DNA of 64,000 nt from Dictyobacter aurantiacus (lineage in GTDB: Bacteria; Chloroflexota; Ktedonobacteria; Ktedonobacterales; Ktedonobacteraceae). Positions within the stretch are counted from its first letter, which is position 1, and each line of letters starts with the position of its first letter. The notes under the pieces were generated by a model that was not told the DNA's origin, ran no database searches, and worked only from the letters and a program-made list of their open reading frames with translations. Positions 18,110-27,173 of the stretch are shown here, in pieces. Position numbers and translations under genes: made by a program. Location of the stretch: NCBI RefSeq assembly GCF_003967515.1, contig NZ_BIFQ01000001.1:2232001-2296000 (forward strand), read 5' to 3'.

Positions 18110-18240
18110 CGGGGCATAGCCCCTTTAACTCGCGCCGCCTGCGGCGGCGCGAGAGGAAAAAAGGGAAGGAGGCCGGGGGCACAGCCCCCGTACCCCCAGT
18201 CAGGGGCTGCCGCCCCTGCACCCCGCTTTTGGCGCCCCCC
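18110..18240. repeat. GC-rich palindromic repeat, second family, copy 1
   Basis: The core is an 11-bp perfect palindrome with a 3-nt tip (18129-18153). GC-rich smaller inverted repeats follow it to about 18240. The same core recurs at 23619-23641. Confidence 0.75.
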
Positions 18241-18254
18241 TGCGAGCCCGCTTC

Positions 18255-19973
18255 TTAGCGGTGGGCGCGGAGGGGGCGCGAGGTCCAGTTGGGACGCGAG
18301 AACCAGGGTGGACGCTGCAGCTTCTGGGGCCGGCTATCCTCGTCTATGGGCGGATCGCCGTGGGTCATCTGCCAGGTGGCGTAGAAGAAGATAGCCCAGC
18401 CCCAGATAAGGCATGGAGCACCAATGGTAATCAGGGCCTGACCTTCCCATACCCAGGACCATTGCCAGAAGTAGTAGCATACAAGGGCTCCCATCAGCAA
18501 CAGGACCATAACAAGAATCTCCCGGCGGCTGCTGGTTATGCTGATGATGATAAGCGGCAGCATGAGGTACCAGGGCCAGTAGATGGGCTGTAGAAAGATC
18601 CATAAGAGGAGTAACCCTCCACTCCATTGCAGCAGGGCCTCAAATGTATCGGTAAACCAGATGGCGACAAACACATAGAGACACATAATCAGCAGGGCCG
18701 CCAGCGACCAGTTGGGCGCCTGAAACCAGCCGCGCATAGCAGGGGGCAGATGAACGGGCATACCCAGCACGGCCGCGTCGATTGAATTGATAGCATACCT
18801 CTGCCAGAAGATATCTCGGATGCCACTCACAATCCCTGTCACCCCCCAGTCCTGCCAGTATGGGATATAGGCCAGAAAAAGGACCAGCGCGGTAATGCCA
18901 ATCATACCCAGGAAGGCGAGAAACAATACGGCACAACCGGACAACCATGCGCGACGTATGACGTACAAGAACAGGATCGGCAACAATACCAGGCTGCTCA
19001 GGCTGATCATGGAGGCCAGCAGCGCAAAGACCCAGCCGAGCAGGACGGCTCGACGCTGCAAGCTCAAGAGGGCGAGCAACATAAATGTAATCGTCAGGAT
19101 CTCAGGATGCACATAGGCGATACCAAGTAAGAGCACCAATGGATTCCAGGCATAGAACAGGGTGGCAGAAATACGCTGCAGCGGTTTCTGCTCCGAGGTA
19201 AGAGACCAGAGTAGACTTACATTTAATAGATGCGCGACCAGCGCCAGCAGACGCCAGCCAAGAATGATACGTACGGGATCGGCATTTCCCAGCAGCGCGA
19301 TAAGAATACTGATATCCATCCAGACCGGACCAGTAGTAGCCGGCGTCACAGCTAGATTGCTCTCCGTTGATAATTGTTGAATAAGCAGCTGTAGTGCGTC
19401 ATGCGATAATACAGTAGTATGAGCTATATATGGATTGAGATGATAAGTTTCAACCATTTTTCCATAAAGGCCAGCCTGTAACATGCTCCGTGTCAGTTCA
19501 TATAAATGTATCGGTGCAATGACCATGGTAATACCCAGCACAACACTGAGAAAAAACACGGTCGTAAAGATGGGCCGCAGATAAAGAGAGGCATTTTGCA
19601 GAATTATTCTACCCGCGCGATTGCCGACAGCAACCGCCAGCCAGAGTCCAAACAGCAGTAAACCCAGTAGCAATAGCAGTGGAAAAAGGTAACCATAGAA
19701 GAACGCGGGCCAGGAAAAAGCAGACACATACGAGAACCAATCCAGACGCCGATAGAGCATCGCCAACAGCGGAAGGGTCCCCTCCCACGCCTGGCGCAGC
19801 GGATCCACCTGTGCATCGCGACCAGCCAGCCAGGGATAGAGCGCCAGGTAACCGATCTCCAGGCTCACACCTAATATGATGAGCATGAACAAAGTCGAGC
19901 GCCTCACCCTTCTCTGCTTCCGTAGAGCTCCACCGCGCACAGGATAGATAGCATAAGTATCGATAGCAGACAT
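18255..19973 (-). CDS. Polytopic membrane protein, probable GT-C glycosyltransferase
   Basis: 572 residues with around 12 hydrophobic spans. The segment FYAWNPLVLLLGIAYVHPE resembles the conserved NP-[LV] region of the GT87-like and mannosyltransferase GT-C families, which use polyprenyl-phosphate sugar donors. Family assignment is tentative because no Asp-rich catalytic loop is certain. The start at 19973 is chosen since AAAGGAG lies 8-9 nt upstream. The open frame runs to 20081 with no ribosome site. The C terminus (about 25 residues) is basic and ends near the GC-rich repeat. It is monocistronic, and the substrate is unknown. Confidence 0.6.
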   Translation of the reverse strand: MSAIDTYAIYPVRGGALRKQRRVRRSTLFMLIILGVSLEIGYLALYPWLAGRDAQVDPLRQAWEGTLPLLAMLYRRLDWFSYVSAFSWPAFFYGYLFPLLLLLGLLLFGLWLAVAVGNRAGRIILQNASLYLRPIFTTVFFLSVVLGITMVIAPIHLYELTRSMLQAGLYGKMVETYHLNPYIAHTTVLSHDALQLLIQQLSTESNLAVTPATTGPVWMDISILIALLGNADPVRIILGWRLLALVAHLLNVSLLWSLTSEQKPLQRISATLFYAWNPLVLLLGIAYVHPEILTITFMLLALLSLQRRAVLLGWVFALLASMISLSSLVLLPILFLYVIRRAWLSGCAVLFLAFLGMIGITALVLFLAYIPYWQDWGVTGIVSGIRDIFWQRYAINSIDAAVLGMPVHLPPAMRGWFQAPNWSLAALLIMCLYVFVAIWFTDTFEALLQWSGGLLLLWIFLQPIYWPWYLMLPLIIISITSSRREILVMVLLLMGALVCYYFWQWSWVWEGQALITIGAPCLIWGWAIFFYATWQMTHGDPPIDEDSRPQKLQRPPWFSRPNWTSRPLRAHR

Positions 19974-20543
19974 AAAAGCTGCTCCTTTGAATAAAAAGGA
20001 TCGGCTGCACTCCTCATTAATTATGGAACGAGCCATCAAACACTTGGGGATTGCGCGCCGCCGCTTCGTTGCTGGCGGCAATGCTTCTGCGCGGAGTATA
20101 TACTAACATTAGTATGAGCCATTATGCACAACCTGTCAATAAAGAACCATATGGCTGGAGAAACAAAACAGACTTTCCGCTTTTCCAATTTTCAGAAGTA
20201 TAGAAAGAATAGGAAGATAGACAAGTAAACATTGTGTGTTACCACACCTCTATTGTCAGCCATGGAGTTCAGTGCTATAATGCGTGGTATTGATGGCTTC
20301 CGCAGGTCTCTGAGTCTGTTTCACATCCATATGTTAAGCATGCTCATTCAGCCTGCCATCGAAACGGAAGGCATCACTACTGCCCATTGTTATCAAGGGG
20401 CGATTTTATAACGAGGCCGCATTACTATAGACACCCTATACACCAGCGGCATCTGAGTTTAGCATCAACACAGGGTTGATGCTCCACCTGCTCTGGCAGA
20501 GTTGATCTGACCAGCAGCATACCCACAGGAAGGAGGTGGCTTC
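19974..20543. other. Divergent intergenic region with the rpsF promoter and leader
   Basis: 570 bp without a gene. The left part would hold the promoter of the minus-strand membrane-protein gene. The right part holds a strong plus-strand promoter and an rpsF leader of about 255 nt. That leader includes a small hairpin at about 20461-20482 just before the ribosome site. The S6-S18 binding motif described for other rpsF leaders was looked for but could not be confirmed by eye. Confidence 0.55.
20253..20281 (+). promoter_or_regulatory. rpsF operon promoter
   Basis: TTGTCA (20253-20258), a 17-bp spacer and a perfect TATAAT (20276-20281). Predicted start near 20288. Confidence 0.75.
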
Positions 20544-21083
20544 GTGAGTCGAGATTACGAACTTGGCGTAATTTTCAGTCCAGAAGCCAGCGAAGAGGAG
20601 ACACGTTCCGTACTGGATCGTATCGAGCAGATCGTCGCTAATCATGGCGGTCAAATTGTAAAGGTTAATCAATGGGGGCGTCGCCGTCTGGCATACCCTA
20701 TTGAGCGCCACCGCGATGGATTCTATGTTTTCATTGACATGGTTCTGACTCCTGAGACCGTGAGCGATATCGAGCGCACTCTAAAAGTTTCGGAGATTGT
20801 TCTCCGCGAGATGGTCCGCAAACGCGATCCAAAAGCTGTTCAGAGAGAGCGTGAAGAGCGGGAGGCCCGTGCCGCCGCCGCCGCAGCTGCTCCTGAGGCA
20901 ACCGAAGAGGTTCCAGCCGAGGGAACAACTGAAGAGGCTCCAGCCGCAACTTCAGCCGAGCCAACAACCGAAGAGGCTCCAACCACAGCTTCAACTGAGG
21001 CAACAACTGAAGAGGCTCCAGCAGAGGAAACCGCCGCTGCCGAACCTGCCGCAGAGAGCAACGAAGAGCATATCGAAGCCTAG
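20544..21083 (+). CDS. rpsF: 30S ribosomal protein S6 with acidic low-complexity tail
   Basis: 179 residues. The first 100 are a normal S6 (YELGVIFSPEASEEET, WGRRRLAYPIERHRDGFYV), which binds S18 in the platform of the 30S subunit. Residues about 100-179 are an added Ala/Glu/Thr/Pro-rich tail with several TEEAP-type repeats. It is unlike the short S6 tail of most bacteria, although Glu-rich tails that can be poly-glutamylated occur in enterobacteria. The start is GTG 20544, with AAGGAGGTGG directly upstream. It leads rpsF-ssb-rpsR. Confidence 0.95.
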   Translation: MSRDYELGVIFSPEASEEETRSVLDRIEQIVANHGGQIVKVNQWGRRRLAYPIERHRDGFYVFIDMVLTPETVSDIERTLKVSEIVLREMVRKRDPKAVQREREEREARAAAAAAAPEATEEVPAEGTTEEAPAATSAEPTTEEAPTTASTEATTEEAPAEETAAAEPAAESNEEHIEA

Positions 21084-21196
21084 TTACGCCAGCCTGCTGG
21101 CAAACAAAGCATGAGAAAAAGAGACGTTTGGGTGCTTTCATTTGTCTCCATACTGTCAAACAGGGGTGGTATCACACGTCGAAAGGATTTTGAGTC

Positions 21197-21589
21197 ATGA
21201 ACAAGATTATGCTTATTGGGAATCTGGGACGCGACCCTGAAATGAACTACACACAGAACGGTACCGCCGTGACGAAGTTCTCGCTGGCGGTGACGCGCCG
21301 CAGCAAATCTCCCAGCGGTGAGCGTGAGACCGACTGGTTTAACATCGTCGCCTGGAACCAACTGGCAGAGACGTGTAGCAATTACCTGAAAAAGGGGCAA
21401 AAAGTCTATGTCGAAGGTCGCCTCGAGCAGCGCAAGTATACCGATAAAGAGGGTGTACAGCGCACAGTCATCGACGTGATCATCAATGACATGGAAATGC
21501 TTACACCAAAGAATCAGCAGCCTGGTAACGCAGGTCCTGATTATGGTGGCTCCGATGACCTTGGAGAACTGGATGATCACCCCTTCTAA
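21197..21589 (+). CDS. ssb: Single-stranded DNA-binding protein
   Basis: 130 residues. The OB fold begins [15 protein letters not shown] and contains [14 protein letters not shown] and [13 protein letters not shown]. The short linker ends in the acidic tip DDHPF, the docking site for replication and repair partners, here with His replacing the usual Ile/Leu of DDIPF. Its position between rpsF and rpsR is the classic one in bacteria. AAAGGA precedes the ATG. Confidence 0.97.
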   Translation: MNKIMLIGNLGRDPEMNYTQNGTAVTKFSLAVTRRSKSPSGERETDWFNIVAWNQLAETCSNYLKKGQKVYVEGRLEQRKYTDKEGVQRTVIDVIINDMEMLTPKNQQPGNAGPDYGGSDDLGELDDHPF

Positions 21590-21606
21590 TTGAAGGAGAA
21601 AGACTG

Positions 21607-21885
21607 ATGCAGAGACCATCAGGTCCACGTCGTGAGCGACGCGAGCGTGGCGAGCGCTCATCTCGCCGCAAAATCTGTCAATTTTGCCACGACCACGTAC
21701 GAGAGATCGACTACAAAGATGCAAGCCGCTTCATGAAGCGATACATTTCCGATCGCGGAAAGATCGAGCCCCGCCGCAAAACGGGCACCTGCGCCAAGCA
21801 TCAGCGTGGTTTGAGCACTGCAATCAAGCAGGCCCGCTTTATGGCCTTGCTCCCCTACACTGCAGAACATATGCGTGGGATGTAA
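21607..21885 (+). CDS. rpsR: 30S ribosomal protein S18
   Basis: 92 residues, the S18 core being [16 protein letters not shown] followed by [35 protein letters not shown]. The CxxC pair and later Cys/His mark the zinc-binding form. An Arg-rich N-terminal extension of about 20 residues precedes it. It starts 18 nt after ssb with GAAGGAG upstream. Confidence 0.97.
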   Translation: MQRPSGPRRERRERGERSSRRKICQFCHDHVREIDYKDASRFMKRYISDRGKIEPRRKTGTCAKHQRGLSTAIKQARFMALLPYTAEHMRGM

Positions 21886-22040
21886 TAACTACTGTTACTT
21901 CCCGGCTTGTCGCTGATATATGGAGGGGCGGACACGAGAAGCATCGCTTCTGCGCCCGCTCCTCCAGGGGTCCGACCGGCTCGACATGGGAGAGCATTCC
22001 CCGATGGCACAAGCCTGGGATTTCCACGTTGGAGGTTTTG

Positions 22041-23531
22041 ATGAAAAATCAAACGGCGCGTCGGCCTGTTAACAAGCGACCAACGCGTTCTGCCCAAACC
22101 AGAACATATACCAGACAAACGGCGGCGCACGTCGAGGCTCGTCGTGACGGTCAACCTCTTATTTTTGGCTGGGGAGGCCATCTCACAAAAACAGAGAAAA
22201 CCCAGTTACAGCGATTGGCTATCTGGTCATTTATTGGTCTTATCGTTGCACTTGTCATCGTCGTATTTGTAGGCTACTGGATCAACCTGAACGTGATCAT
22301 CCCCAATCAACCGGTTGCTTCGGTCGAAGGTCCCTCTATCCCCAAAGAATCCATCCCCCAATCCGATTATCATAAACTCGTCGCCCTCAATGGGCAATTG
22401 AGCGAGAACCAGATGAAAGGGAAAAATGGTTTGCGTGCCCAGGCCGACAACGCCCACACTAAATCAGTCAATGAGCAGAAAACGGTGGATGCAGACACAA
22501 AGACCGTCAATGACCTGACCACCAAACTCAAAGCACTGCCGGCCAATTCAAATCAGCGCGCCGACCTCCAGAAGCAGTTGGATGCGGGCAAGGCAAAACT
22601 GACCACTGACACCAAGATCAAGCAGGGGTATGACACCCAGTACAATAGTTTCTCGCAGCAGGAAACGCTGCAGGAACAGCTCTTTACGCAGTCACAGGTT
22701 GGCACAACCAGCGCACAATGGTTGCAGGAAGATATCGTGATCCGCAACTGGCTGAACAAGCAAAGCACCGATATCCAGAACAAAATCAATCCAAGCAGCG
22801 GCGCGGTGACCAAAGCGATGAACGATTTCAAGGCCAATCTGCCCAGCGACACCCCTTATAGCAAGTTCTTGAGCAGCTCTAACGTCAGCGATGGCGATAT
22901 CCAGCAGATGATGGCCCTCAAGCTACGCCGCGATAACATGCAGAGCTACCTGGCCTCACAAATCACCTCACCGACGCGCCAGGTCAATGCGCGCGCCATT
23001 ACTGTGGCCACCGCGAAGGATGCCAACACCATCCTCAACCAGCTCAAGGGAGGCGCAGACTTCCATAAACTGGCCTCGCAGAAATCACTGGACAACAACA
23101 CCAAGTCCAAAGGTGGCGAGCTCGGCTGGTTGGCTCCCGGTCAGTACATGCTCGATGACGGCTCCAATATCGCCGCAACCGTCGATAACTGGCTGATGGA
23201 TCCCGCGCGTACAAATAACGAATTCAGTCCCGTACTGAGCGAAAATGGCACCTTCCACGTTTTGCAGTTTGAAAGCGCCGATCCTTCACGAGCGGTCGAT
23301 CCTGCCAAGCTGAAAGCATTACAAGGTAACGCCTTAAAGTATTGGATTGAGTCCCAAAAGGTTAAGGGAGTAAAGCTCTCAGATCCGGATACCAATAAGC
23401 TGTTCGATGCCTCGAACATGCCATCCTGGATCCCGGCTTCACCTCCTAGTCAGAGCACTCCTGGTGGTGCCCCAGGTGGCGCTCCTGGTGGAGTTCCAGG
23501 TGGCGCTCCCGGCACCAGCCCACAGGGCTAA
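22041..23531 (+). CDS. Parvulin-type peptidyl-prolyl isomerase, membrane-anchored
   Basis: 496 residues from ATG 22041 (GGAGG at 22031-22035). The basic N terminus (about 1-60) is followed by a membrane span (about 62-85, WSFIGLIVALVIVVFVGYW). The bulk is extracytoplasmic with a coiled-coil segment at about 115-205. The parvulin domain is at about 315-440, with VNARAITVATAKDANTILNQ and GGADFHKLASQ followed by GGELGWLAPGQ. The end is a Gly/Pro repeat tail (GGAPGGAPGGVPGGAPG). Proteins of this PrsA/SurA-like group help fold secreted proteins. It lies 155 bp after rpsR and may be transcribed with that operon. Confidence 0.85.
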   Translation: MKNQTARRPVNKRPTRSAQTRTYTRQTAAHVEARRDGQPLIFGWGGHLTKTEKTQLQRLAIWSFIGLIVALVIVVFVGYWINLNVIIPNQPVASVEGPSIPKESIPQSDYHKLVALNGQLSENQMKGKNGLRAQADNAHTKSVNEQKTVDADTKTVNDLTTKLKALPANSNQRADLQKQLDAGKAKLTTDTKIKQGYDTQYNSFSQQETLQEQLFTQSQVGTTSAQWLQEDIVIRNWLNKQSTDIQNKINPSSGAVTKAMNDFKANLPSDTPYSKFLSSSNVSDGDIQQMMALKLRRDNMQSYLASQITSPTRQVNARAITVATAKDANTILNQLKGGADFHKLASQKSLDNNTKSKGGELGWLAPGQYMLDDGSNIAATVDNWLMDPARTNNEFSPVLSENGTFHVLQFESADPSRAVDPAKLKALQGNALKYWIESQKVKGVKLSDPDTNKLFDASNMPSWIPASPPSQSTPGGAPGGAPGGVPGGAPGTSPQG

Positions 23532-23904
23532 GCCGGGGCAAGCCCCCCGAAGCCTTAACTTAGGGGTGCAGGGTCCTCCCTGCCGGGGTGCGGGGTGTCC
23601 CCGCCCATCCATTTCCCTCTCGCGCCGCCTGCGGCGGCGCGTAAAAAAAGAAAAAGAAGTTTTGCGGGGACACCCCACACCCCGGCAGGAGGGCTAGCCG
23701 CCCTCCTGCACCTCCTGCTTAAGTTAACGCCTATGGGGTACGCCCACGGTGGGGCAGACAAATTTTCTTCCCCTGGTGTTGCTTGAAGGCGGCACCAGGG
23801 GTATAATTTATATACCTCTGTATATTCTTTTTACTTCTTATTCTTATGAGAACCGCCATCGGCGGCGCACAACCGCACAATTGATAAGGAAATAAACAGC
23901 ACCC
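23532..23904. other. Intergenic region filled by a GC-rich palindrome, then an AT-rich leader of hemW
   Basis: 373 bp without a gene. 23553-23729 is a nested palindrome described separately. 23760-23904 is AT-rich and probably contains the hemW promoter, which I cannot place with confidence. Confidence 0.6.
23553..23729. repeat. Nested GC-rich palindrome, second family, copy 2
   Basis: The outer arms (around 23553-23572 and 23708-23729) and middle arms (23574-23604 and 23664-23693, about 30 bp with one substitution and a small indel) enclose a GC palindromic core (23619-23641). The core is shared with 18129-18153. A purine-rich run follows the core in both copies. The whole element could fold as a large cruciform or as a terminator for the isomerase gene. 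Confidence 0.8.
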
Positions 23905-25143
23905 ATGACACTAATGGAAACCGATACCCGGTCGAAAATTCAATTACCATCATCGCTGTTGCAGGCAACGGAACCGATTCAGGCCTTGCTGGAGACGGCC
24001 TCTCTCTATCTCCATATACCGTTTTGTCATACGCGGTGCCATTATTGTGACTTCAATACGTTTGCTGGCCGGCTTCCCCTCCGGGAACCGTATGTGCGCG
24101 CACTGCTACAAGAGATCGAGATGGCGGGCAGCATGGCCCGGCATGAGAATGGTCACCGGCGTCGCTCGCGCACCATCTTCCTGGGTGGCGGTACCCCCAG
24201 TCTGCTCACCGTAGACCAGATCACGCGTCTGCTCCAGGCCTGTTTTCAATCCTTCGCCGTTGATGACAACGCCGAAATTACCATGGAGGCCAATCCGGGT
24301 ACGCTCAATCAAGAGCAGTTGATCGGCATACGCAAAGCCGGTATCAACCGCCTGAGCATGGGCGCCCAGAGCTTTGATGCACAACTACTCAAGACCCTGG
24401 GACGCATCCACACCCCCGAAGAGATCGTCCAGGCGGTCCAGCACGCGCGCACAGCCGGCTTCACATCCATCAATATAGATTTTATGTTTGGCCTACCAGA
24501 CCAGACCATGCAGCACTGGCAAGAAACACTGAAACGCGCGCTGGAGCTGCGCCCCGAGCATCTTTCACTGTACTCTTTAATTGTTGAAGAGGGAACGCCT
24601 TTTCATGATTGGGTGAATGAAGGTAGTATTATCCCGGGCGACGAAGATCTATGCGCGGATATGTATGAGTACGCGGACGAGCTGTTGAGGCAGGCAGGCT
24701 ATGTGAACTATGAAATCTCCAACTGGTCGCTGCCTGGATACCATAGCCGCCACAACCTGACCTACTGGCAGAATCTGCCATACATCGGCATGGGGACCGG
24801 AGCCGCCTCTAGCTTCGCGGGGCGCCGCTTCTCCAATGAACGCGAGCCAACCGAGTATATCAAAATGATCAAGGCTCATCGCCTACCAACCGTTGAAAGT
24901 GAAAAAGTGGGACCGGAGCAGGCCATGTCTGAAACGGCATTCCTGGGCCTGCGTACCGCCATGGGTCTACATCTACCGACCTTTGAAGAGCGTTTCGGCA
25001 TCCCATTCTCACGCTTCGTCGGTGATCGGCTGCAACCTGTAGAAGAGGCTGGCTTATTAGAACACGAGGACGGCTGGCTGCGCCTGAGCGCGCGCGGACG
25101 CCTCCTGGGCAACGAGGTCTTTGTACGCCTGCTGCCAGATTAA
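23905..25143 (+). CDS. hemW: HemW-like radical SAM protein
   Basis: 412 residues. The radical SAM cluster motif lies in LHIPFCHTRCHYCDFN (Cys41, Cys45, Cys48). IFLGGGTPSLL and ITMEANPGTL mark the SAM-binding barrel, and a C-terminal HemN-like domain (about 300-410) follows. The CxxxCxxC ends in CDF without the extra Cys of genuine HemN. This favours HemW, a haem chaperone, rather than oxygen-independent coproporphyrinogen oxidase. AAGGAAAT precedes the ATG at 12 nt, and an ATG 9 nt downstream is an alternative. It is followed by recJ after 17 nt, so they form one operon. Confidence 0.9.
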   Translation: MTLMETDTRSKIQLPSSLLQATEPIQALLETASLYLHIPFCHTRCHYCDFNTFAGRLPLREPYVRALLQEIEMAGSMARHENGHRRRSRTIFLGGGTPSLLTVDQITRLLQACFQSFAVDDNAEITMEANPGTLNQEQLIGIRKAGINRLSMGAQSFDAQLLKTLGRIHTPEEIVQAVQHARTAGFTSINIDFMFGLPDQTMQHWQETLKRALELRPEHLSLYSLIVEEGTPFHDWVNEGSIIPGDEDLCADMYEYADELLRQAGYVNYEISNWSLPGYHSRHNLTYWQNLPYIGMGTGAASSFAGRRFSNEREPTEYIKMIKAHRLPTVESEKVGPEQAMSETAFLGLRTAMGLHLPTFEERFGIPFSRFVGDRLQPVEEAGLLEHEDGWLRLSARGRLLGNEVFVRLLPD

Positions 25144-25160
25144 GCAAGAGGAATAGATAC

Positions 25161-27002
25161 TTGGAATCATCATCTCAGCTATCAAGCGCCTGGGAGGTCT
25201 ATCCCCGGCTGGACCAACTAGATGCCAGCATTTTTGGCGCCGCAGAGGCCGCTGGCATCACCTCCGTCCAGGCACAACTGCTATATAATCGTGGGCTCAA
25301 AACCGTGAGCGAGATGAGCGCCTTCATCCGCGCCTCATACCAGCAGACCCGTGATCCCTTGACGTTGATCGACATGCCGCGCGCCCTGGCCCGCATCCGC
25401 CAGGCCCTCGACCAGCAAGAGCATATCACGGTCTATGGCGATTACGATGCCGATGGGGTCACCTCATCCGCGCTCCTCTACCGCGCCCTGCGCCAGTTAA
25501 AACGGCCTGGTGCCATCCTGGACTATCATATTCCTAACCGCCTGCGCGATGGCTGCGGTCTGAACCTGGCCGCTCTGGATATGCTGAAGGAACGCGGCAC
25601 ACAGCTGATCATCACCACCGATTGCGCCAGCTCGGATGTCGAGCAGGTAAAATATGCCAATCAGTTGGAGATCGATGTCATTATCACGGACCATCACCAT
25701 CCACCGGCCGAACTTCCAACGGCCTATGCCATGGTCAATCCATGGCGTCCAGACAGCCAATACGGCGAGCGTTACCTTTGTGGGGTAGGGATAGCCTTCA
25801 AGCTGACACAGGCCCTCTATCGGGCTTATAATCGCCCTGAGAACGATGAACAGGCATTGCTGGATCTCGTTGCCATAGGAACCGTCGCGGACATCGCTCC
25901 CTTGCTGGGTGAGAACCATACCTATGTACGTATGGGCTTAGAGCGTCTGAACACGACCGACAAGCCAGGGCTGAGAGCCCTGATTCGCAATGCCAATCTG
26001 CAGCCAGGCAAGATACGCGAGCGCGATATCGCCTTCGGGATTGCTCCCTGCATCAACGCCGCCGGTCGTATGAAGGAGGCCAGCATCGCTTTTGAACTGA
26101 TGGTAACGGATGATCCCGCCGAGGCCGATCAGATCGCAGATGATCTGCGGCAACTCAATCTGCAGCGCCAGCAAGAGACCGAGACGCTGATGCGCCATGT
26201 GCGCGAGCAGGCCGCCAATAATCCTGATCACGCAGTCGTCATGGTTGACGGCAACGATTGGCACGAAGGGATCATCGGCCTCGTCGCGGGCAAGCTGGCC
26301 GAAGAGCTCAGCAAGCCGGTCCTGGTGCTGAGCAATGATCTGAAAACCGGTTTCAGCCGGGGCTCGGCCCGCAGCCAGAAAGGCTTTAACATCATCGAGG
26401 CCCTGCGCGGCTTCGCATCTCAATTAGAACGTTACGGAGGACACGCCCAGGCCGCTGGCTTCACTATTGCCAGTAAACGTATCGACTTGCTGCGTGGCCA
26501 CCTGCTGGAATGGAAGAAAAACGGCGGCCCAGCGGAGAAACCCGCCATGATCGAGGGCACCGACCTGCCAGATCCTACCGGCATCGTGACCGAGCAAGAA
26601 AGCAGCGAAACAGCGCCCGCGCTAATGCCACGCATGATAGATCTGACCCTCACCCAATCCAGATTCCTGAACTATGCAGCCTATGAAAAGCTGCGCGAAC
26701 TGGCACCATTTGGCGCCGGCAATCCCGAGCCAATCTTCAAAATGGAAAAGGTCAATCTGCTAGGGATACGCACCAGTGGTCCCAACCGTCAGAACTTACT
26801 ATTTCGCCTCGCTTTCTCCCAACCGGAGAATCAGCAACGCCATGACTGGATACTGAACGGCATCTATACACGGGGAGCGGCTGAACTTCCACGCTTCAAA
26901 AATGTCCACGCCGTCAACATCATCTTCCACCTGAATGCCTCAGAAAACGACAACAAAACGGAAACATGGCTCAAAATCCTCGACGTACAACCATCCCTAT
27001 AG
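25161..27002 (+). CDS. recJ: Single-strand 5'-3' exonuclease RecJ
   Basis: 613 residues. DHH-family motifs: VYGDYDADGVTSS (around residues 91-103), ATTD/IITTDCAS, and IITDHHHPPAELP (Asp177 and following His), then GVGIAFKL and GTVADIAPL. The DHHA1 domain has GGHAQAAGFTIA (about 430). The C-terminal OB fold holds LAPFGAGNPEPIF. RecJ resects 5' ends in recombination and mismatch repair using Mn or Mg. The start is TTG 25161 with AGAGGAAT upstream. It is translationally close to hemW. Confidence 0.95.
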   Translation: MESSSQLSSAWEVYPRLDQLDASIFGAAEAAGITSVQAQLLYNRGLKTVSEMSAFIRASYQQTRDPLTLIDMPRALARIRQALDQQEHITVYGDYDADGVTSSALLYRALRQLKRPGAILDYHIPNRLRDGCGLNLAALDMLKERGTQLIITTDCASSDVEQVKYANQLEIDVIITDHHHPPAELPTAYAMVNPWRPDSQYGERYLCGVGIAFKLTQALYRAYNRPENDEQALLDLVAIGTVADIAPLLGENHTYVRMGLERLNTTDKPGLRALIRNANLQPGKIRERDIAFGIAPCINAAGRMKEASIAFELMVTDDPAEADQIADDLRQLNLQRQQETETLMRHVREQAANNPDHAVVMVDGNDWHEGIIGLVAGKLAEELSKPVLVLSNDLKTGFSRGSARSQKGFNIIEALRGFASQLERYGGHAQAAGFTIASKRIDLLRGHLLEWKKNGGPAEKPAMIEGTDLPDPTGIVTEQESSETAPALMPRMIDLTLTQSRFLNYAAYEKLRELAPFGAGNPEPIFKMEKVNLLGIRTSGPNRQNLLFRLAFSQPENQQRHDWILNGIYTRGAAELPRFKNVHAVNIIFHLNASENDNKTETWLKILDVQPSL

Positions 27003-27022
27003 GTGCCGAGCTCGCCTCGACT

Positions 27023-27066
27023 TAAACGAAATCGGAGGACCATAGCTGGTCCCCCGATTTCGTTTA
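27023..27066. terminator. Bidirectional terminator between recJ and gdh
   Basis: Inverted repeat 27023-27066 with 18-20 bp of nearly continuous pairing and a small loop at the AGCT centre, between convergent genes. Confidence 0.75.
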
Positions 27067-27173
27067 GTATCACGTATGCAAAGCAGACATACAAAAAAAT
27101 CATTCAAGTGAATATTCCGTGTTTCAAACGCGACACAATTTTTCAAGCAGAGAAAAAATGCGCTGCTCATATG

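Larger units (their letters stand above)
17857..18254. other. rpmI leader, promoter and GC-rich palindrome
   Basis: 398 bp without a gene. From right to left it contains a GC-rich palindrome element (about 18110-18240), the rpmI promoter (18066-18094) with an embedded plus-strand terminator, and a leader of about 200 nt. The leader could hold the L20 autoregulatory structure, which I could not identify by eye. Confidence 0.6.

Noticed and set aside
23407..23697. Open frames through the GC-rich palindrome after the isomerase gene
   Set aside because: They are repeat-driven, with opposite-strand mirror frames, and are explained by the palindrome.
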